DNA from: Nitrobacter winogradskyi
Lineage (GTDB): Bacteria; Pseudomonadota; Alphaproteobacteria; Rhizobiales; Xanthobacteraceae
Assembly: GCF_006539545.1 (NCBI RefSeq)
Contig: NZ_BJNF01000025.1
Location: 1 to 64,000 of the forward strand
Direction: 5' to 3'
Length of the DNA stretch: 64,000 bases
The first letter of the stretch is position 1; each line of letters opens with the position of its first letter. Made by a program: the position numbers and the translations under genes. The notes beneath the pieces are model-generated. The model saw only the letters and a list, made by a program, of their open reading frames with translations. It did not search any database and was not told where the DNA came from. Positions 1 through 9,339 of the stretch are shown piece by piece.

Positions 1-192
1 GCCGCTCTAAATGAGAGCCGTTCGTTTCCGACAGAATCAGAAGCGAGGCTTTATGATACTGTTTTGACACGTTTTCTTCACGCGAGCCGGACTCCATCCT
101 CGGTCAAGCCCGAGGACTTTCTTCGCTCGAAAACGCTATAGGAAAACCGCACGAGCGTTCCTGCTCACGAGATCGATTCACCCACCTCTTTT
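1..192 (+). repeat. Dispersed intergenic repeat copy 1 with flanking repeat-like DNA
   Basis: No convincing gene. Bases 61-141 are a copy of a repeat seen at least nine more times in the window: a TTTGACACG / CGTTTTCTTCACGCGA start, a central GCCGGACTCCATCCTCGG portion and a TCGCTCGAAAACGCTATAG end. Bases 20-55 (AATCAGAAGCGA) resemble the partner arm found beside other copies. Likely a non-coding repeat with fold-back potential. Confidence 0.75.
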
Positions 193-306
193 ATGACACC
201 TCCTGAAGCGGATAAACCTATTCGTCCGAACGCAACGAGGATGCTGCGCCCTCAGCTCAGCCCCAGCCCGGACATGTCAGCCCAGACATGCCAGAGAGCG
301 CGACAC

Positions 307-1191
307 TCAATCAGCCCTCCGGTCGTCAGCCTCGGTGCGCTCCCTAAATCCAGCGATGACACGCTTCAACGATTCCTGCCGCGGATCATGCTCCACGGCC
401 GCGCGCGCCTCGGCGATTGCGGCGCTGAGATCAGGACAGCGTATCGCGCCGTCGAAGGTCGGTTTGACAAGACGGTCGATAATTAGATTCCAGTCCCGCA
501 AATTCTGAGCATAAGCAGCACCGTATCCCTGCACCATCCCGGCTGTCGCAACCACCGCGGCGACCGCGGCAGGCTGCTTTGACAGGCTGCGATCGATCAT
601 GTGCAGCCAGCGCTCGACCCAGACACGCTCATTGGCGTATCGGAGAGACGACAGCCGCCATCGCCTGAGCGAGGCCAGTATCCTGAGACAGCGCAGCCGG
701 AATCCGCTCGCGGCGCTGAACCGCATGCTGACCGGCAGACGCCGCCAACCCAGATAATCCAGCACGCGGATCACCGGGTCAGCTCCCCTTTTCGGCAGCA
801 ACGACATCAGCTCGTCGAGATGTAGTTTACGAACATCAATCGACGAAACATGCGGACCTTTCCGGGTTTCAGCAAGCTTGAGCTGCGCCATGCGGATGGG
901 GTCGTCGTAAGCCATACGCGTGGCCATCAACCGCGCGATGTCGGCAAACACTTTATCATCGATATTGCGCCGACCGACGAAGCGCCGAAGCCGGCCGACA
1001 TAGAGCTGCGCGTAACCCGGTCCCTGATAATCGATCAGGTGTTTCACGCCATCGACCGCCGCAAGTCTTGCGGTTTCAGGCATGTCCGCCGGCAGCGTCG
1101 GAATCAGATTGCCGTTCTCGCCCGAAACATTCGCGAACATCGAGCGGATGGCGGGAAGAACGTCCGCGGCTTTGCTTCTGCCGAGGTTCAT
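307..1191 (-). CDS. Stand-alone DUF6537-like protein (C-terminal part of indolepyruvate oxidoreductase beta family)
   Basis: A 294-residue protein that resembles only the C-terminal DUF6537-type region of the roughly 500-residue 'indolepyruvate oxidoreductase subunit beta family' proteins. Matching features are a GVKHLIDYQGPGYAQLY motif near residue 50, a RLMATRMAYDDPIRMAQLKL segment near residue 90, a LASLRRWRLSSLRYANER segment near residue 180 and a VQGYGAAYAQNLRDWN segment near residue 220. The N-terminal gamma-type 2-oxoacid:ferredoxin oxidoreductase domain is absent. The ATG overlaps the stop of the upstream cNMP-binding gene by four bases (ATGA), so the two are translationally coupled. 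Whether it is a truncated relic or a functional regulatory or assembly subunit cannot be decided. The family assignment is from memory of the motif pattern. Confidence 0.6.
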   Translation of the reverse strand: MNLGRSKAADVLPAIRSMFANVSGENGNLIPTLPADMPETARLAAVDGVKHLIDYQGPGYAQLYVGRLRRFVGRRNIDDKVFADIARLMATRMAYDDPIRMAQLKLAETRKGPHVSSIDVRKLHLDELMSLLPKRGADPVIRVLDYLGWRRLPVSMRFSAASGFRLRCLRILASLRRWRLSSLRYANERVWVERWLHMIDRSLSKQPAAVAAVVATAGMVQGYGAAYAQNLRDWNLIIDRLVKPTFDGAIRCPDLSAAIAEARAAVEHDPRQESLKRVIAGFRERTEADDRRAD

Positions 1192-1853
1192 GCGCGCCTG
1201 GGACTCATGACGGGCGCCGCAGTTTCAGCCAACCGCTCTTCGAGCTTGCCGATGTTCTGAAACAGCCGAGCGCTGGCCAGTCGCAGGAAATAGAAGCCGA
1301 ACTCCGGATTCTGGACGTAAAGCTCCTCGACCTGCCGATAGCTCACGCTGAGCACCGTGCCGTTTTCGATGCACTCCAGCGATTGGGTACGCTCGTTGCT
1401 TGGCGACAGCATGCCCAGTTCACCGACGAGAGCCCCGATCGGCAGTTCGATTCCGGACTCGACCAGACGATAGCGGCCGCTGACGATGTAGAACATCGTC
1501 TCCGCCTTCTCGTTCTTGTAGAACAGCATCTCGCCGGCCTCGCACTTGCGCTTGGTCATGAAGGGCTTCAGCCAGTCCATCGAGAGATCGCCGTTGACGG
1601 ACTTCTTCACTTCGCGCACGAGCAGGAGCATCTGGTGCAGGCGATATCCGTTGAGGAAGAACAATCCTGCATGAAGCCCGAACTGCAGGAAATTGTGAAG
1701 CGGAAGCGCCGTGATCATCAGCATGAGATTGGCCAGCATGCCGAAGACACGCAGCGGGATCATGGTCCGCATGGTACAGGTGGCGACCACGAAGAACGAA
1801 GCGGCCACGCCGCCGACGGTCCCGAGATGCTCAGCTAAATGTGATATGTCCAT
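1188..1853 (-). CDS. Membrane protein with C-terminal cyclic nucleotide-binding domain
   Basis: About 221 residues from the ATG at 1853, the likely start because upstream codons add a non-hydrophobic extension. Residues 1-75 hold two or three hydrophobic segments (GGVAASFFVVATC, MLANLMLMITALP, LQFGLHAGLFFLNGY). Residues 95-200 form a Crp-type beta-barrel with GEMLFYKNEKAETMFYIVSG and the phosphate-cassette-like GALVGELGML. There is no helix-turn-helix, so it is not a DNA-binding Crp. The layout (three membrane segments plus a cNMP domain) recalls Popeye-domain proteins. It is the first gene of a coupled pair with the DUF6537 protein. Ligand and output are unknown. Confidence 0.65.
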   Translation of the reverse strand: MDISHLAEHLGTVGGVAASFFVVATCTMRTMIPLRVFGMLANLMLMITALPLHNFLQFGLHAGLFFLNGYRLHQMLLLVREVKKSVNGDLSMDWLKPFMTKRKCEAGEMLFYKNEKAETMFYIVSGRYRLVESGIELPIGALVGELGMLSPSNERTQSLECIENGTVLSVSYRQVEELYVQNPEFGFYFLRLASARLFQNIGKLEERLAETAAPVMSPRRA

Positions 1854-2108
1854 GGCGATCCAGCCAATTTCCTGACGTGATGAGAGGCGTAGCGATCTAT
1901 AGGGAAGACAGCGGAAGTTATACTGAATTCTATCCAATATCCCGGCAAAAAACGCCGACCGCCGAGACAGCCACCCTGCGTATCGAAAACGCTATAGGGA
2001 CGAGTGGTCCATCAGCAGGGAAGAAAACTTGTACGCGACCGGGCCGTGCGTTTAAGCTCGGCTGCCGGCAGATATCTGCTTCCGCCGAATGAGCGGCGCT
2101 GGCGTGAC

Positions 2109-3137
2109 ATGCAGTGGAGGCGGATGGCCAGGCGGATCGAGGCCAAGTGGATCGAGGAATTCCGGCGCGGATGGCAGGGTGCCTCCGAGCCTCCGGCGGC
2201 TTTGGGTTTTGGCCTCGCGGCGGTCTGTCTGGTGCTCGCCACCGCGTTCCGGTTCGGCATCTCGCTGCTGCACGCGGACGTGCCCTACGGCGCATATCTT
2301 CCCGGCGTATTTGCCGCAGCTGCGTTTGGCGGAGGGCGGGCTGGGATCGCCGCCGCGTTTGGCGGCGCGGCTCTCGGCCTGATGCTGAATTTCGGCGACG
2401 CGCCGCAAGCCGTGGCCGCGGCAATACTCATGTCGGTCTATTTCGCCGTCGCCGCCCTCATCATCCTTGGGGTGCGGCGCCATCGTTCGCTGGTCGTGCA
2501 TCACCGCGAACTTACGACCGAACTCGAAAAGGAGCAGCATTATCGCGAACTCGTGGTGGAGGAGCTTCGCCACCGTCTCAAGAACAAACTCGCCACCGTC
2601 CACGCCGTGATCAAACAGGCGCTTCACAATTATCCGGAGGCCCGGACCAAGATTGACGGCTGCATCAATGCACTCGCGACAATCGATGACCTGATCGCGC
2701 GTACCGACGACCGCGGCTGTGACATCATCGAACTGCTGCGGTCAGAGCTTGGCCCCTATGGCCATGTCCGGTTCACGCTGAACGGCGATTCCCTCTTCCT
2801 GCCGGCGAAGCTCGCGGTGAGTCTGGCGTTGATGTTTCACGAACTCGCCACCAACGCCGCCAAATACGGCGCGTTCTCAACCCCCCATGGCCTGCTCAAT
2901 GTATCCTGGACCGTAACGAACGGCACGCTCTCAATCGTCTGGGACGAATCAGGCGGACCGATGATCACGGCGCAGGGCAAGCCGGGGTTTGGAACGCAAC
3001 TCCTGAACGCCGGCCTGAGGGGATTCGACGGGAAGGCGGAAATCGCATTCCTCCGCACCGGGCTGCACTGCATCATGCAATGCCGGATCGATCCGCCAAC
3101 GGCCGACAAGAAAGCAGGAACTCTATCCGAACCGTAG
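2109..3137 (+). CDS. HWE/HisKA_2-type sensor histidine kinase
   Basis: Membrane sensor kinase of about 342 residues. The N-terminal third has four hydrophobic segments of the DUF4118 type (LGFGLAAVCLVLATAFRFGI, YLPGVFAAAAFGGGRAG, ILMSVYFAVAALIILGV). A short coiled linker leads to the phospho-acceptor box EELRHRLKNKLATVHAV, and the ATP-binding region has FHELATNAAKYGAFS and a GFG box, typical of HWE kinases. The frame is open from a GTG at 2004, but that sits just after a repeat fragment and has poor spacing from its purine tract, so ATG 2109 is preferred with moderate certainty. A single-domain response regulator lies 2 kb away and could be a partner. Light or general stress inputs are common for this family; the signal here is unknown. 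Confidence 0.8.
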   Translation: MQWRRMARRIEAKWIEEFRRGWQGASEPPAALGFGLAAVCLVLATAFRFGISLLHADVPYGAYLPGVFAAAAFGGGRAGIAAAFGGAALGLMLNFGDAPQAVAAAILMSVYFAVAALIILGVRRHRSLVVHHRELTTELEKEQHYRELVVEELRHRLKNKLATVHAVIKQALHNYPEARTKIDGCINALATIDDLIARTDDRGCDIIELLRSELGPYGHVRFTLNGDSLFLPAKLAVSLALMFHELATNAAKYGAFSTPHGLLNVSWTVTNGTLSIVWDESGGPMITAQGKPGFGTQLLNAGLRGFDGKAEIAFLRTGLHCIMQCRIDPPTADKKAGTLSEP

Positions 3138-3269
3138 TTCTTGCAACGAAGCCACCAGCATCCGCAAACTTGCCGCGCGGGAATGGGAACGCAACGGAAA
3201 GCCGCCGGTTCTAGTCAATGTTGCGCTGCGAACGCGCAACGGCTCGATGATTCGACAAGGAGTTTCCAC

Positions 3270-3524
3270 ATGCGAAAGTACATTCTGGCCCTGGCTGCCG
3301 CGATTTCCCTCGGCGCGGCCGCTCCGGCGATTGCCTATGACTCCGGCAGCCTTCTCTCGATGCACGACGCGCTTGACGTTGCGTTCAACGCCGGACTGAT
3401 CTCGGTTTCAGACGCGGAGTTCGCCGGCTATGAGTGGCAGATCGACGGACGCGACGCCGCCGGCCGGTACATGGAAGTCGACGTCGATGCCACGACGGGC
3501 ACGGTACTGAATATCAGCCGATAA
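3270..3524 (+). CDS. Small exported PepSY-like protein
   Basis: An 84-residue protein with a clear Sec signal peptide: MRKY, then a hydrophobic run, then AAPAIAYD as a likely cleavage zone near residue 22. The mature part has a helix (MHDALDVAFNAGLISVSDAEF) followed by a strand pattern ending in YMEVDVDATTGTVLNISR, matching one PepSY repeat (a conserved D-A-x-T-G turn). PepSY domains often bind or inhibit proteases, but no partner is evident here. ATG 3270 is preceded by a good AAGGAG site; the longer frame from 3141 has no signal-peptide start. Confidence 0.75.
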   Translation: MRKYILALAAAISLGAAAPAIAYDSGSLLSMHDALDVAFNAGLISVSDAEFAGYEWQIDGRDAAGRYMEVDVDATTGTVLNISR

Positions 3525-3589
3525 TCATTGATTATGGGCATCCGGAGTTGCGTGCGCCGCGCGGGCACTCGCGGCGCGGGAATGCATTG

Positions 3590-4798
3590 CTATTGGCGAC
3601 GCTGAACGTCCTCAGACATCACGCGGGGCGCCAGCAGGATCGGCCCGTACCGCAACACGAACAGGCCGAAGCTGCCGATCCACAGGACGGCTGACATCTC
3701 GATCAACATCGCCGACGAACCGCCATCCCAGGCAGCAACCCGCGCGATGGCGGCGAGGATCACCAGCAGATAGATCAGGGCCGTGATCCGATCCGCCGTG
3801 AGGGCGCGTCCGGTGTGGCCGAGCGAAACGCGGGTCATGACACCGAGCGTCATCGTGCCGATGGCGCCGGCGGTCAGCGCGTGGATCGCCGCAGCCTGAG
3901 GCACGTGATCAGCCAGCATCGAAGCGCCCAGTAATGCCGCACCGATGATGACCCACAGGTATCCGGCGTGAAGAACGCTCAACAGCGGTTCAGCGCCGGC
4001 AGCCGCGCCCCGCCAGCGCCCGAGCCGCCAAAAATTCAGCGCGGCGGCGACAAGCAGCAACCAGCCGAAAGGCCAGCTTGCGGGAAAGAGCGCCCACCCG
4101 ACCATCCCGGCAAGGAGAGACACAAGCGCGAGGCTATCGACGTGTCCGTGCGCGGGCGGAAGGCGGGACGCATTCTGCTTGATGAGCCAGTTGCGCGTGA
4201 AACTCGGGATGATCCGGCCGCCGACGACCGAGATGAGAACAATGATCGCAGCCAGTCCGAGACGCCATCCCAGGCCCACGGGTACGGACGAACCGGAAAG
4301 CTCCAGATACATCAGAAGGTCGGCGACGCCGAGCACGGCGACAGGGATCGGCATGATCATGTTGCGCCAGTTACGGCCCGCCATGATTTCGCGAGCGACA
4401 ACTCCGCAAAGCACGAACGGGAAGGAAAGGTCGATCACCGCCGCCAGCCCGAGCGGGAACCACGCTGAAACGAGACACGTCACGCGACCCGCGAACCACA
4501 ACATCACCAGCGCGGCGAGCGGCCGGCCGCTGATCGGTGGACGACCGGTCCAGTTCGGAATCGCGGTCAGCAGAAAACCGGCAATCGCCGCCAGGACGAA
4601 CCCGAACAGCATTTCATGGATATGCCATGTGAGCGGATCGAAGCGGCTTGGTAGCGTAAGCCCCATTGTGAGCATGGCGATCCATCCGGCGAGCGCCACC
4701 ACCGACCAGATGCCGGCCATCAGAAAAAACGGTCTGAAGCCGATCGTCCAGATCGCCAGCGGCTCCGCTTTCGCATTCCCCACGTCCGACATGGCCAT
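3590..4798 (-). CDS. nnrS: NnrS family heme-copper membrane protein
   Basis: About 402 residues, almost entirely transmembrane, with around twelve hydrophobic segments. It has family marks near the N terminus (FRPFFLMAGIWSVVALAGW, then WHIHEMLFGFVLAAIAGFLL) with conserved histidines and a WTGRPPISG loop, and later VLGVMTRVSLGHTGR. NnrS proteins occur with denitrification or nitric-oxide metabolism and help resist nitrosative stress; the mechanism is not settled. No nitrite or nitric oxide reductase gene is in the window. ATG 4798 (or 4792) is chosen over a TTG at 4837. A Crp/Fnr regulator lies less than 1 kb away and could regulate it, but no FNR-type palindrome was seen upstream. Confidence 0.88.
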   Translation of the reverse strand: MAMSDVGNAKAEPLAIWTIGFRPFFLMAGIWSVVALAGWIAMLTMGLTLPSRFDPLTWHIHEMLFGFVLAAIAGFLLTAIPNWTGRPPISGRPLAALVMLWFAGRVTCLVSAWFPLGLAAVIDLSFPFVLCGVVAREIMAGRNWRNMIMPIPVAVLGVADLLMYLELSGSSVPVGLGWRLGLAAIIVLISVVGGRIIPSFTRNWLIKQNASRLPPAHGHVDSLALVSLLAGMVGWALFPASWPFGWLLLVAAALNFWRLGRWRGAAAGAEPLLSVLHAGYLWVIIGAALLGASMLADHVPQAAAIHALTAGAIGTMTLGVMTRVSLGHTGRALTADRITALIYLLVILAAIARVAAWDGGSSAMLIEMSAVLWIGSFGLFVLRYGPILLAPRVMSEDVQRRQ

Positions 4799-4906
4799 GC
4801 GCCATCCCCTCACCGTTCCGCGCGACCCTATCAGCAAATGCGGGGTGATTGCGCGGCCAGGGATGTGTATCCTTGATGCCTGCGCTTTAGGTTGCGCGGG
4901 CGCAAC

Positions 4907-5329
4907 TTATCTTGCGCCGCCGCTTCGCCAGTTCGACAAGATCGCGAACAGTTCATCGCGCGAAAACGGTTTCGAAAGTCTGGGCCGATCCGAATATTCC
5001 GCCGGGAAGACCTTGTCGCCACTGTAGCCGGTCACGAAAACAAACGGGATTTTCAACGTCGCCAGCAGCCTGGCGATTGCAAAACTTTTCTCCTCCGAAA
5101 GAGCGACGTCAAGAAGCGCGAAATCTGGAGCGCGCTCTGCGATCATGGCCAGCGCCTGCGCGACATTCGAGGCGGTCCTGGCGGAGGCGACGCCAAACTC
5201 CGCCACAGTCTGCTCGATATCGATCGCGATAATGACGTCATCCTCAACGATCAGCACGTCGCGAGGGACGCCGGCTGACGCCGAAGCCGGACCATCGGGG
5301 ACAAGGGGATGCATGACTTCCATAGGCAT
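4907..5329 (-). CDS. Single-domain response regulator (receiver only)
   Basis: About 140 residues consisting of one receiver domain: acidic pocket VEDD near the start of the domain, phospho-acceptor in FALLDVALS, conserved Thr region VFVTGYSGD, and Lys in RLSKPFSRDEL. There is no output domain, so it probably acts by protein contact or in a phosphorelay. Small receivers of this kind are often paired with HWE kinases in Hyphomicrobiales, and such a kinase lies 2 kb upstream. The open frame extends to a TTG at 5380; ATG codons at 5329, 5323 or 5314 are all possible. It is divergent from the Crp/Fnr gene. Confidence 0.8.
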   Translation of the reverse strand: MPMEVMHPLVPDGPASASAGVPRDVLIVEDDVIIAIDIEQTVAEFGVASARTASNVAQALAMIAERAPDFALLDVALSEEKSFAIARLLATLKIPFVFVTGYSGDKVFPAEYSDRPRLSKPFSRDELFAILSNWRSGGAR

Positions 5330-5464
5330 CGTCCGTGGGCGGCAGCCCTGGACACGATCCGGTTTCAAGCATGGAACCAACCACGACGACGAAGCTCTGT
5401 CTGTTCACTTCTGCACATAAAATATCTGGCGTATGCGCTATGGAACTCTGATAGGGGACGCAGC

Positions 5465-6223
5465 ATGGCCATCCAGCAGGACACGAACCGTCAGAACCGA
5501 CCGTACAACAACCTTCTGCGTCGGCTTAGCGACGCGGATTTCGCGCTGATCAAATCCAGCCTTGAAGTCGCCCGTAATGAAGGCGACGACCTGCTTTACA
5601 ATCCAGGGGACGATGTCGAAACCGTCCACTTTCCCTGCGGACCCAGCCTGGTGTCCTATCTCGTCCCCAACGAGGACGGCCGCGATGTCGAAACCATTCT
5701 GGTTGGACGGGAGGGGGCGGTCGGCGGCATCGTCAGCCATGGCCATCTGCCCGCGTATACGCGCATTACGGTCAAGGTCGGCGGGCCGTTCGTGCGGTTG
5801 CGGATCGCGAAGCTAGAATCCGCGAAAACAAAATCATCCACGCTGCAGGATCTTTTCGCGCGTTATGCCGATTGCATGCTGGCACAGGTGTTTCAATCCA
5901 CTGCCTGCAACGCCATCCATTCGATCGAACAACGCACGGCCAAGTGGATCCTCTCGGCGATGGAGCGTACCGGCAGCGAACTCGTGCCACTGACCCACGA
6001 GCAGTTGTCGACCATGCTGGGTGTCGGGCGCAGCTACGCCAGCCGCGTGATCCAGACCTTCAAGGCCGAAGGCGTTCTGGCGACCCGCCGAGGCGCCATC
6101 GTGGTATGCGACCGGGAAGCCCTGGCCCGTCGCGCCTGCCTCTGCAACGAGGCGGTGAGAGGCCATTTCGAAGAGGTTCTGCGTGGCGTTTACCCGGCCG
6201 ACGCCACGCAACTCGCAAAGTAG
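5465..6223 (+). CDS. Crp/Fnr family transcriptional regulator
   Basis: About 252 residues. An N-terminal cNMP-binding-like beta-barrel (residues 20-140, with GDDLLYNPGDDVETVHFPCG) is followed by a dimer helix and a Crp-type winged helix-turn-helix (THEQLSTMLGVGRSYASRVI, then FKAEGVLATRRGAIVV). The conserved N-terminal cysteines needed for an Fnr iron-sulfur cluster are absent. ATG 5465 follows a GGGGACGC tract; the upstream in-frame extension is antisense to the receiver gene and unlikely to be translated. A C-terminal extension with two cysteines (RRACLCNEA) is present. The effector is unknown. Confidence 0.85.
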   Translation: MAIQQDTNRQNRPYNNLLRRLSDADFALIKSSLEVARNEGDDLLYNPGDDVETVHFPCGPSLVSYLVPNEDGRDVETILVGREGAVGGIVSHGHLPAYTRITVKVGGPFVRLRIAKLESAKTKSSTLQDLFARYADCMLAQVFQSTACNAIHSIEQRTAKWILSAMERTGSELVPLTHEQLSTMLGVGRSYASRVIQTFKAEGVLATRRGAIVVCDREALARRACLCNEAVRGHFEEVLRGVYPADATQLAK

Positions 6224-6565
6224 TTCCCGCCATTTGCTGAAAATGAGTTCGCCAAACGGCAATCGACGCATTGTTTTTTGACGATTTCCAGCTATATAGC
6301 GTCGCAGCGAAAACGCCGGAGCCGCATTATGGCTGTTCGCACCTGATTCGGCATTTCAGACAAGATAGTGACACTTCAGACAAGAAGTGACATCTCAGAT
6401 CAAGAAGTGGCAATGACCTGGCCGGAAGCGAAGAATCCCTGACCGCTTTTGCCGCGTGCATCGATCACGCCGCGCCCTTCTCGTAACCTTGAAAATCCCC
6501 GTTAATTCAAGACCGCCGCCCGAAACCCGGGCCATGCGCGTTTTTTCGATGAAGAAGATCAACCC
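6224..6565. other. Intergenic region upstream of typA with a 20-bp tandem repeat
   Basis: A gene-free stretch of 342 bp. Its first half is ordinary intergenic DNA with a palindrome-poor A/T-rich patch near 6270-6300. The notable content is three tandem 20-bp repeats at 6355-6414 (separate entry). The typA start is preceded by a GAAGAAGATC purine tract. No small gene was recognised. Confidence 0.6.
6355..6414 (+). repeat. Three tandem ~20-bp repeats, possible IS21-type end remnant
   Basis: Three imperfect copies with a period of 20: TTCAGACAAGATAGTGACAC, TTCAGACAAGAAGTGACATC and TCAGATCAAGAAGTGGCAAT. Multiple short direct repeats ending in TGACA-like sequences are typical of the transposase-binding ends of IS21-type elements, but no istA or istB gene is present. 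Either a relic of an element end or a local regulatory array upstream of typA. Confidence 0.6.
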
Positions 6566-8392
<1,827 letters not shown>

Positions 8393-8498
8393 GCATCAGG
8401 CGCCGATGTTTCGCTGCCTGCACGAGTCCGCGGTGATGGTCGCGGGCATAACATATCGATCGCATCCTTTCTCGCGATCTGCCCGCCGATGAACTGAA

Positions 8499-9242
8499 AT
8501 GAGCGAAGCATCTGCCAAATCGCTGGATGACGTAAGAGCCTCGATCGTTCAGGCACGCGCCTTGATCTTCGATGTCGACGGAACGCTCGCCGAAACCGAA
8601 GAGGCTCATCGTGAGGCCTTCAATGCCGCATTCGCCGAAGCTGGCCTTGATTGGCGCTGGGACCGCGCTCTCTACAAGGAATTGCTGCGAGTGACCGGCG
8701 GAAAGGAGCGCATCCGCGCATTCGATGTTTCGCGAAATGGCGCATCACCGCAACTGTCGGATTCCGAGATCGCCGAACTGCATCGGGCCAAAACCAAGTT
8801 ATACGCCGAATTGATCACCAATGGCGGCTGTTCGCTTCGGCCGGGCGTTCAGGCCGTGTTAGCTGCGGCACGAAAGCGCGCGCAGCCTCTGGCGATCGCG
8901 ACCACCACCTCGCGCGGCAACATCGATGCGCTGCTTACGGTGGCGTTGGGCAAGGACTGGGCACAGTGGTTTGTTGCCGTTGTCGCCGGGGACGAGGTGC
9001 GAAACAAGAAGCCTGCGCCGGACGTCTACCTCAAGGTTCTCTCCGAACTGAACCTGCCGGGATCGCAGTGTCTCGCCATTGAAGATTCCGGCAACGGTCT
9101 CGCTTCGGCATCGGCAGCCGGAATTCCCGTCCTGATTTCACGCAGCGCTTACTTCAGCGACGATGACTTCTCTGGCGCGGCATTCACGATCGATGATTTC
9201 ACGCTCATTTCAGACGAGCCTGACCACAAAGTGGACGCGTAA
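8499..9242 (+). CDS. cbbY: CbbY-like HAD-superfamily phosphatase
   Basis: A 247-residue HAD subfamily IA hydrolase. Motif I is IFDVDGTLAETEEAHREAFN (nucleophile and acid/base Asp), motif II lies around AIATTTSRGNID, Lys of motif III is in NKKPAPDVYLK, and motif IV is CLAIEDSGNG. The AETE-AH-EAFN cap signature and length match CbbY, which removes the misfire product xylulose-1,5-bisphosphate in organisms that use Rubisco. No Calvin-cycle gene is adjacent, so the substrate is inferred from family only; a general phosphoglycolate-type phosphatase remains possible. Confidence 0.82.
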   Translation: MSEASAKSLDDVRASIVQARALIFDVDGTLAETEEAHREAFNAAFAEAGLDWRWDRALYKELLRVTGGKERIRAFDVSRNGASPQLSDSEIAELHRAKTKLYAELITNGGCSLRPGVQAVLAAARKRAQPLAIATTTSRGNIDALLTVALGKDWAQWFVAVVAGDEVRNKKPAPDVYLKVLSELNLPGSQCLAIEDSGNGLASASAAGIPVLISRSAYFSDDDFSGAAFTIDDFTLISDEPDHKVDA

Positions 9243-9339
9243 TCGAGAGGAGACGTCTCATCGATCCGGTCTTGAGTAAGAATGCCGCATCGCCAGAACG
9301 CCCCCCTCAAAAGACGCTTCTTTCAATCATTTCATCATC

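Noticed and set aside
193-486. A 97-codon plus-strand frame at the window start
   Set aside because: It overlaps the end of the DUF6537 gene on the other strand and has no protein-like features.
5240-5464. FNR-type palindrome before the Crp/Fnr gene or NnrS
   Set aside because: No TTGAT-N4-ATCAA match was found on reading both strands, so oxygen or nitric-oxide control is not supported by the sequence.
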